NCBI GenBank assembly: GCA_964426915.1
Contig: CAYRTD010000017.1
Location: forward strand, 1-42,334
From: CAYRTD01 sp964426915
Lineage (GTDB): Bacteria > Bacteroidota > Bacteroidia > Bacteroidales > GCA-2748055
DNA length: 42,334 nt
Reading direction: 5' to 3'
Numbering within the stretch: position 1 is the first letter of the stretch; each line of letters opens with the position of its first letter. The position numbers and the translations under genes were made by a program. Below the pieces are notes generated by a model. It had not been told where the DNA came from, made no database searches, and was given only the letters and a program-made list of their open reading frames with translations. This document shows positions 33,664 through 42,283 of this stretch, piece by piece.

Positions 33664-36314
33664 CACCCCCCCTTACTTTCCAATGATTTTACCTGCTTTT
33701 CAAGAACCTGAATCCTGCTTACAACATCTGCTTTCTTGGCTTTTTCTTTCTCAATTACAGTCTCCGGAGCATTTTGTACGAAGTTTTTATTATTGAGCTT
33801 CTTCATAACAGAGTTTAAAAATCCATGGGAATATTTCAGTTCTTCCTTTAATTTCTTAAGTTCTGCATCAACATCAATTTTACCCCCGGTATCCAGATAA
33901 TACTCTATATTTTTCACTATAAAAGACACTGCTCCTTCCGGCTTTTCATCCAATTCCTGAAAATCAGAAATATTTGCCAGCTTTCTAACTACCGGAAAAA
34001 ATTCGGTATTATAACTCCCTTCACTAACAATATATCCAAGTTCAAGGGGTTCTTTTACCGGAATTTGTTTCTCATTTCTTATATTTCGCACAGCGGTAAT
34101 AACCTGCTGAACCCTTTCAAATTGTTCCAGATAATCATGATCAATAATTCCAGCTTCCGGCAGAGCTGAGATCATTATGCTGTCACCTGCATCTCTTTCC
34201 TTTAAGTAATGCCATATTTCTTCCGTTATAAAAGGCATGAAAGGATGCAAAAGTTTAAGAAGCTTTTCGATGAATTCCAGGACTTTTTCATAACTTTTTG
34301 CATCAATGGCTTTTCCATATCCGGGTTTTATTATTTCAAGAAACCATGAAGAGGCGTCTTCCCAAAATAAGCGGTATATACGCATCAAGGCATCAGAAAG
34401 CCTGAACTTTGAAAAATGTTCATCCATCTGAATAATTGCCTGATTGAGTCTATTCTCAAACCATTTTATTGCGATACGTGTTTCTGCAGGCTGAGCAATT
34501 CGGGAATCTACTTCCATGGTTTTTACCAGCCGGAAAACATTCCATATTTTATTTCCGAAATTCCTTCCCTGCTCGGTAAGCCCTTCCTCAAAAAGAAGGT
34601 CATTTCCAGCCGGAGAGGCAAAAAGCATACCTATTCTTACACCATCGGCAGAATATTTTTTCATTAAATCGATCGGATCCGGAGAGTTTCCCAGAGATTT
34701 TGACATTTTTCTGCGCTGGCTGTCCCTTACAATGCCGGTGAGGTAAACATTCTTAAACGGCTTTTCACCCTGATATTCATAACCTGCAATAATCATGCGT
34801 GCGACCCAGAAAAACAGGATCTCCGGGGCTGTTACAAGATCATTTGTAGGGTAATAATATTTAATATCATCATTATCAGGGTTCCGGATGCCATCAAAAA
34901 CTGAAATCGGCCATAACCAGGAAGAAAACCAGGTATCCAGCACGTCTTCGTCCTGTCTTATCTCTTCCTTTTGTAATTCTCTGTTACCGGTTTTTTCACG
35001 GGCAAGCTCAATGGCGTCATCGATATTATCCGAAACCACATAGTCATTCGGCGCAGGATTCTCCCCATAATACCACGCCGGGATCCTTTGCCCCCACCAT
35101 AACTGACGGGATATACACCAGTCCTTGACATTTTCCATCCAATGACGATAGGTATTTTTAAATTTCGGTGGATGTAGTCTGACTTCATCCTCCATAACAC
35201 TTTTCCGCGCAGGCTCTGATAATTCTTTCATCTTCAAAAACCACTGAAGTGAAAGCTTGGGCTCAATTACCGCATCCGTGCGTTCTGAAAAACCTACTTT
35301 GTTTATATAATCCTCGACTTTCACCAAATGTCCTTTGTCTTTTAAAAGTTCTGTTATTTTTCTTCTGGCTTCAAAGCGGTCTTCACCTATGAAAATAACA
35401 GCTTTCTCATTTAATGTGCCATCCTCATTAAAAATATCGATACTCTCAAGGTTATGTTTGAGCCCCAGATGATAATCATTCTCATCATGAGCCGGCGTTA
35501 TTTTCAATGCTCCGGTACCGAATTCCATATCTACATAGTCATCTTCAATAATAGGAACTACTCGGTCAACAAGAGGGATAACAGCATTCTTGTTTTTAAA
35601 TTTCCTGTATCGCTCATCATTGGGGTTAATGCAGACCGCAGTATCGCCAAGAATCGTTTCAGGACGGGTGGTAGCAATTGTTAGGTGATCGTTTTCACCT
35701 TCTATAAAATAACGAACATAATAGAGCTTTGATTGTACTTCCCGGTAAACAACCTCCTCATCTGATACGGCTGTTTTAGCTCCGGGATCCCAGTTCACCA
35801 TTCTTACCCCCCTGTAAATAAGGCCTTTTTTGTAGAGATCAATGAAAACCTTTATTACACTCTCCGACATCTGATCATCCATGGTGAATTTGGTTCTCCT
35901 CCAGTCGCAAGAAGCCCCGAGTTTTTTTAACTGCTCAAGAATGATACCCCCGTGCTTTTCCTTCCATTCCCATGCGTGCCTGAGAAATTCTTCACGGTTC
36001 AGATCCGATTTATTTAGACCTTCTTTGGATAGTTTGTCAACAACTCTTGCCTCTGTTGCTATAGAGGCATGATCGGTGCCCGGTACCCATAAGGCATTTT
36101 TACCCATCATCCGGGCCCTTCTTATGAGAATATCCTGTATGGTATTATTCAGCATATGTCCCATATGAAGCACACCCGTAACATTGGGAGGCGGGATGAC
36201 AATGGTATAGGGTTCGCGAGCGTCGGGATCGGAATTGAAAAATCCATTTTCCATCCAGTAGCTGTACCATTTATCTTCTGTTTTTGAAGGATCGTATTTT
36301 GTGGGGATGTTCAT
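33663..36314 (-). CDS. valS: Valine--tRNA ligase
   Basis: An 883-residue class I aminoacyl-tRNA synthetase that charges tRNA-Val. The HIGH-type motif PPPNVTGVLHMGH spans residues 41-53 and KMSKS is at 536-540 in RRKMSKSLGN. The editing domain (about 190-330) includes TTRPETILGDTAV and GTGALKITPAHD. The C-terminal coiled coil (about 820-883, KLKEELKYSHGF to KQVKSLESKGG) that binds tRNA is complete. Length is standard for ValRS. A -7 box match lies 34 bases upstream of the ATG. The PepSY gene follows with a one-base overlap. Confidence 0.98.
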   Translation of the reverse strand: MNIPTKYDPSKTEDKWYSYWMENGFFNSDPDAREPYTIVIPPPNVTGVLHMGHMLNNTIQDILIRRARMMGKNALWVPGTDHASIATEARVVDKLSKEGLNKSDLNREEFLRHAWEWKEKHGGIILEQLKKLGASCDWRRTKFTMDDQMSESVIKVFIDLYKKGLIYRGVRMVNWDPGAKTAVSDEEVVYREVQSKLYYVRYFIEGENDHLTIATTRPETILGDTAVCINPNDERYRKFKNKNAVIPLVDRVVPIIEDDYVDMEFGTGALKITPAHDENDYHLGLKHNLESIDIFNEDGTLNEKAVIFIGEDRFEARRKITELLKDKGHLVKVEDYINKVGFSERTDAVIEPKLSLQWFLKMKELSEPARKSVMEDEVRLHPPKFKNTYRHWMENVKDWCISRQLWWGQRIPAWYYGENPAPNDYVVSDNIDDAIELAREKTGNRELQKEEIRQDEDVLDTWFSSWLWPISVFDGIRNPDNDDIKYYYPTNDLVTAPEILFFWVARMIIAGYEYQGEKPFKNVYLTGIVRDSQRRKMSKSLGNSPDPIDLMKKYSADGVRIGMLFASPAGNDLLFEEGLTEQGRNFGNKIWNVFRLVKTMEVDSRIAQPAETRIAIKWFENRLNQAIIQMDEHFSKFRLSDALMRIYRLFWEDASSWFLEIIKPGYGKAIDAKSYEKVLEFIEKLLKLLHPFMPFITEEIWHYLKERDAGDSIMISALPEAGIIDHDYLEQFERVQQVITAVRNIRNEKQIPVKEPLELGYIVSEGSYNTEFFPVVRKLANISDFQELDEKPEGAVSFIVKNIEYYLDTGGKIDVDAELKKLKEELKYSHGFLNSVMKKLNNKNFVQNAPETVIEKEKAKKADVVSRIQVLEKQVKSLESKGG

Positions 36315-36741
36315 GAGAATTAACTTTCAGTTTATAAAAACAATGTGCAAAAATAAGAAAAGTGACAGGATTTCAAATCCCTTAATTATAGAGTTTAATA
36401 ATTCTTAAGTTGTTGAATTAAAAATACCGGCGAACAAAATAAGAATTCTATCCTTCCGCCCAAAATGGTAAAAAGTTCTATATTTAACCTTCCCTAATAA
36501 AAACTACTCCTTTAATCTGATATAAAGCAGGTTAAGTCATTTTAATCAAACTTTGGTTTTCGACAAAACATGAGTTTAACTTATTATTAATCTGACCATT
36601 AAATGAAGCTTGTGATTTAAACAAACTAACTGGGATATTTCGGAATAATTCTTTATCATTGTATAAAGATGCTTATTGTGAAGCCCTTCGGTGGTTAAAG
36701 ATGAAGTTAATCCAGTAAAGCAGGAGAAACAAGCAAAAAAC
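36315..36741. other. 427-base divergent intergenic region
   Basis: This AT-rich stretch separates valS from the ketopantoate-reductase-family gene. It holds the valS -7 box match (36348-36355) and no gene. TTTGGTTTTCGAC near 36553-36565 could be part of a promoter for the plus-strand gene, but I see no convincing -7 partner. A GTG at 36691 could extend the downstream frame by 17 codons; I regard those bases as leader. Confidence 0.55.
36348..36355 (-). promoter_or_regulatory. Candidate -7 box for valS
   Basis: The minus strand reads TATTTTTG, matching TAnnTTTG, 34 bases before the valS start codon. The octamer is identical to those before porQ, the rluB-era-der unit and the DUF1573 gene. Confidence 0.42.
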
Positions 36742-37761
36742 ATGAAAAGAAACATCCTGGTAATAGGGGCGGGTGCTATTGGAGGAATTACAGCGGCCCG
36801 GCTGGCACAAAAAAATGTAGATGTAGATCTCCTGGTAAAATACCCTGAACTAAAGAAACTTGCGAAAACCCAAGGACTTCATGTTAGCGGCTACCACGGA
36901 AGCTTTAACAGAAAGGTGAATACTTATCTACCTTCAGATCTTCTCTCCGAAACTTTCGATATAGTGATGATTGCAACAAAAGCGACGGATATGAGAGAGG
37001 CCGCAATGCACATTCTTCCTTTTCTGGAAAAAGATTCCCTGGTGGTTTCATTGCAAAATGGAATTTGTGAGGATGAACTTGCGAATATTGTGGGTGTACA
37101 CCGCACGGTAGGATGTATAGTGGGATGGGGGGCAACTATGATTGAGCCAGGGAGATATGATATGACCTCAGGCGGCATGAATGTAATTGGCTCACTTAAC
37201 GGAATAGAGGAAACCAGAATTCAAAAGCTGCAAAAAACCCTGAACTATATCGCTCCTACATATGTTTCCTCTAACATTTACGGTGACCTGTACTCGAAAC
37301 TCATTATTAATTCCTGCATCAGCGCCCTTGGGGCAATCTCGGGATTAACCCTGGGAAAAATGCTGAAAAAAAAGAAAATAAGAAATATGTTTCACCAAAT
37401 AATCACTGAAGCAGTAAATGTTGCTAATGCTATGGACATTAAAATTGAACCCTATGCCGGCAAAATCAATTATTATAAATTTATTCAACCGGGTCCCTTT
37501 TCCTCATTAAGACGCCACCTAATGGTCAGACTTATTGGCATAAAATACAGAAGATTAAAATCATCCAGCCTTCAATCGATTGAAAGAGGAAAAAGAACTG
37601 AAATTGATTTTTTTAATGGCTATATAGTATCCAGGGCCAAACAATATAATATTGATGTTCCGTTAAATCTGAAGCTAACTCAAATGGTTAAAGAAATCGA
37701 ACAGGGAGAAAGGAAAATCGGAATACATAATTTTGATGATTCTGCCTTCAAAAAATATTAA
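36742..37761 (+). CDS. Ketopantoate reductase-family oxidoreductase
   Basis: A 339-residue NAD(P)H-dependent enzyme of the ApbA/PanE family. The N-terminal Rossmann motif VIGAGAIGG lies at about residues 7-15, followed by DIVMIATKATD and SLQNGI. The C-terminal domain includes YSKLIINSCISALGAISGL, which supplies the expected catalytic Lys and Asn. PanE reduces 2-dehydropantoate to pantoate for coenzyme A, but the family contains many relatives of unknown substrate, and the basic segment (LIGIKYRRLKSSS) and overall length differ from E. coli PanE, so I leave the gene symbol empty. I chose the ATG at 36742 because it opens the Rossmann fold directly and AGGAG lies about 20 bases before it. A dispersed-repeat terminus begins two bases after the stop. 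Confidence 0.85.
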   Translation: MKRNILVIGAGAIGGITAARLAQKNVDVDLLVKYPELKKLAKTQGLHVSGYHGSFNRKVNTYLPSDLLSETFDIVMIATKATDMREAAMHILPFLEKDSLVVSLQNGICEDELANIVGVHRTVGCIVGWGATMIEPGRYDMTSGGMNVIGSLNGIEETRIQKLQKTLNYIAPTYVSSNIYGDLYSKLIINSCISALGAISGLTLGKMLKKKKIRNMFHQIITEAVNVANAMDIKIEPYAGKINYYKFIQPGPFSSLRRHLMVRLIGIKYRRLKSSSLQSIERGKRTEIDFFNGYIVSRAKQYNIDVPLNLKLTQMVKEIEQGERKIGIHNFDDSAFKKY

Positions 37762-37763
37762 GA

Positions 37764-37777
37764 AGTGTCTGTCCATA
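37764..37777 (+). repeat. Dispersed repeat, minimal left terminus (E)
   Basis: AGTGTCTGTCCATA matches 14 bases of the left terminus of the dispersed family and lies two bases after the stop codon of the ketopantoate-reductase-family gene. Nothing further resembles the element, so this is either a remnant or a chance partial match. Confidence 0.5.
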
Positions 37778-37931
37778 GAGCAGAAAATAACTGTCTGTTT
37801 TATGTTTTCCCGAAAAAAAAAATTGCATCCCTGCAAAAAGACATGTGAAAAAGAAATTAATTCGGGGATTTTCTGGGGAAATATCCCTTTAAATGCTTCC
37901 CTTTAACATACAGAATTTCCATTATTAAGAT

Positions 37932-37939
37932 TATTTTTG
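37932..37939 (+). promoter_or_regulatory. Candidate -7 box for the DUF1573 gene
   Basis: TATTTTTG followed by CG matches TAnnTTTG, 56 bases before the ATG at 37995. No clear TTTG is seen about 20 bases further upstream. Confidence 0.45.
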
Positions 37940-37994
37940 CGATAGGGTTTCATTTAGCGTTTGAACTTTCTGTATCACTAATAGAGTCTGTTTT

Positions 37995-38417
37995 ATGAAG
38001 TTTGAAATGAAAAAAACATATACATTATTGATCCTGCTTATCCTGCTTTTGGTGCCATATTCCTGCCAGAACAGTAACGGGAAAGATGGGAACAAAAATA
38101 CCGGAGCATTCATGAAACTGGATAATGCCGTTTATGATTATGGCACTATTGAATATGACAGCAATGGGCGTTGTTATTTTGAATTTACAAATGATTCCGA
38201 CCAGGAACTGATAGTAAATACTGTAAGAACAAGCTGCGGTTGCACCCGTCCGGAATGGCCAAAGGAACCCGTAAAACCTGGGGAGAAGGGGCAAATAGGG
38301 GTAAGTTATAACACCCGTTTACCTGGTACGTTTCACAAAAACATAACCGTATATTCCAATGCGGTTAATTCTCCGGTGAAACTCTTCATTAAAGGAAAAG
38401 TTGAAAAAAGAAAATAA
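37995..38417 (+). CDS. DUF1573 lipoprotein
   Basis: A 140-residue exported protein. A signal peptide with lipobox VPYSC (Cys24) predicts a lipid anchor. Residues about 38-138 form the DUF1573 domain, an Ig-like beta-sandwich related to ASPM/SPD-2/Hydin folds. Its hallmark is VRTSCGCTRPEWPKEPVKPGEKGQI, with the CGC pair. The function of the family is unknown; it is abundant in Bacteroidota. A second ATG at 38007 would shorten the signal peptide by four residues and is also acceptable. The aminotransferase gene follows 18 bases downstream, so the two are probably co-transcribed. Confidence 0.87.
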   Translation: MKFEMKKTYTLLILLILLLVPYSCQNSNGKDGNKNTGAFMKLDNAVYDYGTIEYDSNGRCYFEFTNDSDQELIVNTVRTSCGCTRPEWPKEPVKPGEKGQIGVSYNTRLPGTFHKNITVYSNAVNSPVKLFIKGKVEKRK

Positions 38418-38435
38418 AAAATAAAATTTAAAAAA

Positions 38436-39647
38436 ATGCCGGAATTATCTAAAAAAGGAAAAAATATGCCCGCCTCTCCTATAAGGCGCCTGGTCCCATT
38501 TGCAGAAGATGCAAAAAGAAAGGGAAGAAAAGTATTTCATCTCAATATTGGTCAGCCGGATATCCGGACACCTGAGGTAGCCATTGAAGCAGTGAAAAAC
38601 ATGACTGATACTGTTATTGAATACAGTCATTCTGCCGGAAATGAAAGCTATAGAAGAAAACTGGCTGAATTTTATAACAAGCTGGATATCAATGTGGATT
38701 ATAACGACATCCTCATCACCACCGGTGGTTCCGAAGCTATATTATTTGCTCTGATGTCTACGGCAGATCCGGGAGAAGAAATAATTGTGCCTGAACCTTT
38801 CTATGCCAACTATAATGGCTTTGCAACTACAGCCGGAGTAAAAGTCGTTCCTGTAACCTCCCGCATAGAAGAAAATTTCGCACTTCCCCCTGTTGAAAGT
38901 CTTGAAAAACTTATCACTCCCAAAACCAGGGGAATAATGATCTGTAATCCTAATAATCCTACGGGATATTTATATTCTGAAGAAGAGATCAGAAAGCTCG
39001 GAGAGATTGTAAAAAAACATGATCTCTATTTATATGCCGATGAAGTTTACCGGGAATTCTGTTATGACGGGCATCGTCATTTCTCGGTAATGCATCTCTC
39101 AGGACTGGAAAAGAATTTAGTTATGTTCGACTCCGTATCCAAGCGCTATAGCGCCTGTGGCGTGAGGATAGGTGCACTGGTCAGTAAAAACAAGGAGTTA
39201 ATGCAGACAGCACTCAAATTTGCACAGGCGAGGCTCAGCCCCCCATCTCTGGGGCAGATCCTGGGAGAAGCGGCTATTGATACTCCCATTTCATACTTCA
39301 CGGAAGTATATAATGAATATACCGAACGAAGGAACTTTATGGTGAATGCCCTTAATAATATGGAGGGAGTCCTTTGTCCGATTCCGGGTGGAGCCTTTTA
39401 TACCATAGCCCAACTACCGGTTGATGATGCCGATAAATTTTCGGAATGGTTGCTCAGCGAATTTGAATATGAAAACCAAACGGTAATGCTGGCACCTGCA
39501 TCGGGTTTCTATTCCAGACCGGAACCTGGAAAACAGCAGGTCAGAATAGCATATGTTTTGAAAAAGGACGACCTTGAAAAAGCTATGAAATGTCTGGAGG
39601 AAGGGTTGAATAGTTATCCGGGGAGGGAGGTAAGGGGTGAACGGTGA
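38436..39647 (+). CDS. Class I/II PLP-dependent aminotransferase
   Basis: A 403-residue fold-type I aminotransferase. NPNNPTG (171-177), ADEVY (201-205, Asp202 contacting the pyridine nitrogen) and SVSKRYSACGVRIG (Lys236 forming the Schiff base with PLP, and the phosphate-binding Arg) are intact. The C-terminal VRIAY holds the substrate-carboxylate Arg. The N-terminus (MPASPIRRLVPFAEDAKRKG and LNIGQPDIRTP) is typical of aspartate/aromatic/alanine aminotransferase-like proteins; the exact amino-acid specificity cannot be read. The last about 11 residues (SYPGREVRGER) look non-conserved, and the TGA stop is contributed by the first unit of the CGGTGAT tandem array, so the extreme C-terminus may be a late alteration. 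Confidence 0.92.
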   Translation: MPELSKKGKNMPASPIRRLVPFAEDAKRKGRKVFHLNIGQPDIRTPEVAIEAVKNMTDTVIEYSHSAGNESYRRKLAEFYNKLDINVDYNDILITTGGSEAILFALMSTADPGEEIIVPEPFYANYNGFATTAGVKVVPVTSRIEENFALPPVESLEKLITPKTRGIMICNPNNPTGYLYSEEEIRKLGEIVKKHDLYLYADEVYREFCYDGHRHFSVMHLSGLEKNLVMFDSVSKRYSACGVRIGALVSKNKELMQTALKFAQARLSPPSLGQILGEAAIDTPISYFTEVYNEYTERRNFMVNALNNMEGVLCPIPGGAFYTIAQLPVDDADKFSEWLLSEFEYENQTVMLAPASGFYSRPEPGKQQVRIAYVLKKDDLEKAMKCLEEGLNSYPGREVRGER

Positions 39648-39739
39648 TCGGTTATCGGTGATCGGTTATCGGTGATCGGTTATCGGTGATCGGTTATCGG
39701 TGATCGGTGATCGGTTATCGGTGATCGGTGATCGGTGAT
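39642..39739. repeat. Heptamer tandem repeat, 14 units
   Basis: Fourteen perfect 7-base units of two kinds, CGGTGAT (A) and CGGTTAT (B), run in the order ABABABABAABAAA, ending in a broken CGGTGTG. The first unit supplies the TGA stop of the aminotransferase gene. The rest of the gap to 39813 is unstructured. Early AB alternation suggests growth as a 14-base unit; the A-rich end suggests later single-unit duplication. Copy number is likely to vary between strains. Confidence 0.95.
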
Positions 39740-39812
39740 CGGTGTGACAATCGATAAGGGTTAGGTAGTCCAGGATAAAATGACCACGAAAGTGTTGTAA
39801 AATATTTGCTTT

Positions 39813-40979
39813 CTATTCCTCATATAAAAGATATTTCTCCCTGATCTTTTTGAACTCCTGGATATCCCCTTCCCAGGATGACCTGATCTGTTCTGCCGTT
39901 TTTCCTTCAACAATTTGGTTTTTCAGTTCTTCATTGCCGCTCAAAGAGTTGAAATAGGAATTAAAAAACTCATCTTTATCAGGATAATTTTGGTAAGCGA
40001 GCAAAAGATACTCAAGCTCTATTTCATTTATCAATTCAGGATTTTCAAAATCCCGCAGATCAGATCCTCTGCACTTTTCTCCTTTTAGTTTTGGAGTAAT
40101 TGCCGCTCCTGGTTTGCTCTCCGGAGTAAAATAAAAATCGCCTGACTGAAGATCCGGATGCCCGAAAACCTGAAAAGGAAAATCGGTACCACGGCCTACA
40201 CTTATAACTGTTCCTTCAAAAAAGCAAAGGGATGGATATAATCTCACAGAAATGTAATTGGGCAGGTTAGGTGAGGGTTTTACCGGTGGATAATAAACAG
40301 AGGAATGAGAATAATTCTTACATTTAATTACTTTCAGATCACATTGCTGATCATTATTTAACCATTTTTCCCCATTTATCATCCCGGCATATTCGCCTAT
40401 GGTCATCCCGTAAACCACTGGTACGGGATGCATGCCAACGAATGATTTATGCTCCGGTTTAAGGACAGGGCCATCGATATAGTTGCCGTTTGGATTGGGC
40501 CGGTCCAGAACTATCACGGGAATATTATTTTCAGCACAGGCCTCCATCACATAGTGCATTGTTGAAATGTATGTATAAAATCTTACACCAACATCCTGAA
40601 GGTCAAATATCATCACGTCAATTTCTTCCAGGTCTCCTGCGGTAGGCTTCCTTCTTTTTCCATACAGAGAAACTATATGAATACCGGTCTTTTTATCAAC
40701 ACCGCCTTCTATTTCTGTTCCGGCATCCTCTGCTCCTCTGAAACCATGTTCAGGTGAATAAATCTTTTCAATTCTTACCCCCCTGGAAATTAAGAGGTCA
40801 ACCAGGTGGATATCTCTTACCAGGCTTGTATGATTTGCAACTACTCCGGCTTTTTTTCCTGCCAGCATATCCATGTACAGATCAATTCTTTCTGCTCCCG
40901 GAACAATCACTTCATCAGACCGGGCATTACAGGAAGCAATACTGAAGGCAAATGACAATAACAATCCTAAAATACGCAT
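39813..40979 (-). CDS. DUF1343 / NamZ-type exo-beta-N-acetylmuramidase
   Basis: A 388-residue DUF1343 protein. Bacterial NamZ enzymes of this family (CAZy GH171) release terminal N-acetylmuramic acid from peptidoglycan fragments, so a role in cell-wall recycling is likely. A lipoprotein signal peptide is suggested by SIASC (Cys17). Family stretches include KKAGVVANHTSLV, YSPEHGFRG-EDAG, IMIFDLQDVGVRFYTYISTMHYVMEA, VLDRPNPNGN-IDGP, and SPNLPNY near the middle. These hold the conserved Glu, His and Asp expected at the active site. It is divergent from the LolC/E-type permease across 59 bases and faces the heptamer array at its 3' end. Confidence 0.88.
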   Translation of the reverse strand: MRILGLLLSFAFSIASCNARSDEVIVPGAERIDLYMDMLAGKKAGVVANHTSLVRDIHLVDLLISRGVRIEKIYSPEHGFRGAEDAGTEIEGGVDKKTGIHIVSLYGKRRKPTAGDLEEIDVMIFDLQDVGVRFYTYISTMHYVMEACAENNIPVIVLDRPNPNGNYIDGPVLKPEHKSFVGMHPVPVVYGMTIGEYAGMINGEKWLNNDQQCDLKVIKCKNYSHSSVYYPPVKPSPNLPNYISVRLYPSLCFFEGTVISVGRGTDFPFQVFGHPDLQSGDFYFTPESKPGAAITPKLKGEKCRGSDLRDFENPELINEIELEYLLLAYQNYPDKDEFFNSYFNSLSGNEELKNQIVEGKTAEQIRSSWEGDIQEFKKIREKYLLYEE

Positions 40980-41008
40980 AGATTAATGGGCTTAGTCTGC
41001 GAATTTAT

Positions 41009-41016
41009 TACATTTG
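41009..41016 (+). promoter_or_regulatory. Candidate -7 box for the LolC/E-type permease
   Basis: TACATTTG followed by C matches TAnnTTTG, 23 bases before the TTG start of the permease, inside the 59-base gap shared with the divergent DUF1343 gene. The short spacing implies a very short leader. Confidence 0.42.
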
Positions 41017-41038
41017 CTCTATTAAAAAAAATTCGGTA

Positions 41039-42283
41039 TTGAACCTTGAATATTTCATAGCCAAAACACTCTCAAGATCGGGAGGAAAAAAAAGACGTTT
41101 TACAGGAACCATTAACGGAATTGCTGTTATTGGCATAAGCCTGAGCATCGCTATAATGATTGCTGCTGTAGCTATTGTAACCGGTTTTAAACAGGAGATA
41201 CGTAATAAGGTTATCGGTTTTGGCTCTCACATTCAGATTCTTAATTTCGATTCTAATCTGAGTTACCAAACCGAACCAATACCAGAAAATCCTGATTTCC
41301 TCAATGAAATCAGAAATGTAGATGGCATTACTCATATTCAACCTTATGCAATAAAAGCAGGAATTGTAAAAACCGAAGAACAGATCCAGGGCCTTGTTCT
41401 GAAAGGAGTGGACAAAAACTTCGAGTGGGATTTTTTCAGGAGTTCGCTAACCAAGGGGGGAATATTTACCGTACCGGATTCTGCCTATATCGAAGATATA
41501 TTAATCTCGTCCTTTCTGGCAAAAAAAATGCTTCTCGATACTGGCGATTCGTTCCGGATGTGGTTTATTGATAAAACACCGCGAGTCCGTAAGTTTACGG
41601 TAAAGGGTATCTATGAAACAAGCCTGGCTGAATTTGACGAAACATTTGCAATTGTTGACATCAAACATATTCAAAGGCTCAATAACTGGGAAGATGATCA
41701 GGTGAGCGGACTGGAAATAATGATAGCCGATTTCAGTAAAATCGAGGATATTACCTGGGAAATAAGGGATATTACCGCTCCAACAGTTTTAAATAAGGAA
41801 ACCAGATTCAAAGTAAGAAACATCGTCGAACGGAATCCGCAGATCTTCGACTGGCTTGAATTACAGGATCTTAATGTAATGATCATTATTATTCTCATGC
41901 TGGTGGTTGCAGGATTTAATATGGTTTCGGGATTGTTAATCCTTATTCTTGACAGAACCTACCTGATCGGGGTACTCAAAGCATTGGGAGGTAGAGATCT
42001 GATGATCAGAAAGATATTCCTTTATCAGTCTGCATTTCTTATCATACGCGGATTATTCTGGGGGAACTTGTTCGGAATCGGACTTTGTTTTATTCAGAAA
42101 AAATACGAGATTATCAGCCTGGATCCGGCAAATTACTATCTCACAACCGTTCCCATAAATCTGGATATTATCCTTTTACTTCTTATCAATCTCGGAGCCA
42201 TGTTATCTATTATGATATTTCTTGTAATTCCATCAATATTGGTTGCCCGGATTTCTCCGGCAAAGGTTATCAGATTTAATTAG
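41039..42283 (+). CDS. LolC/LolE-type lipoprotein-release permease
   Basis: A 414-residue membrane protein of the FtsX/LolC-E family, which extracts lipoproteins from the inner membrane with the LolD ATPase. The N-terminal segment MNLEYFIAKTLSR matches the start of Bacteroidota homologues, followed by a membrane segment at about 28-50, a periplasmic domain (about 51-270) and three C-terminal segments ending with the FtsX-like GLLILILDRTYLIGVLKALGG and IPSILVARISPAKVIRFN. The start codon is TTG; no upstream in-frame ATG exists, and the next ATG is inside the first membrane segment. Its TAG stop (42281-42283) coincides with the first three bases of a dispersed-repeat copy. A cell-division or efflux role is possible but less likely. 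Confidence 0.88.
   Translation: MNLEYFIAKTLSRSGGKKRRFTGTINGIAVIGISLSIAIMIAAVAIVTGFKQEIRNKVIGFGSHIQILNFDSNLSYQTEPIPENPDFLNEIRNVDGITHIQPYAIKAGIVKTEEQIQGLVLKGVDKNFEWDFFRSSLTKGGIFTVPDSAYIEDILISSFLAKKMLLDTGDSFRMWFIDKTPRVRKFTVKGIYETSLAEFDETFAIVDIKHIQRLNNWEDDQVSGLEIMIADFSKIEDITWEIRDITAPTVLNKETRFKVRNIVERNPQIFDWLELQDLNVMIIIILMLVVAGFNMVSGLLILILDRTYLIGVLKALGGRDLMIRKIFLYQSAFLIIRGLFWGNLFGIGLCFIQKKYEIISLDPANYYLTTVPINLDIILLLLINLGAMLSIMIFLVIPSILVARISPAKVIRFN

Noticed and set aside
36691..36741. GTG start for the ketopantoate-reductase-family gene
   Set aside because: The added 17 residues are Lys/Glu-rich leader-like sequence; the Rossmann fold begins right after the ATG at 36742.
39642..39739. CRISPR array
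   Set aside because: Units are 7 bases with no spacers and no cas genes are present; it is a simple tandem repeat.
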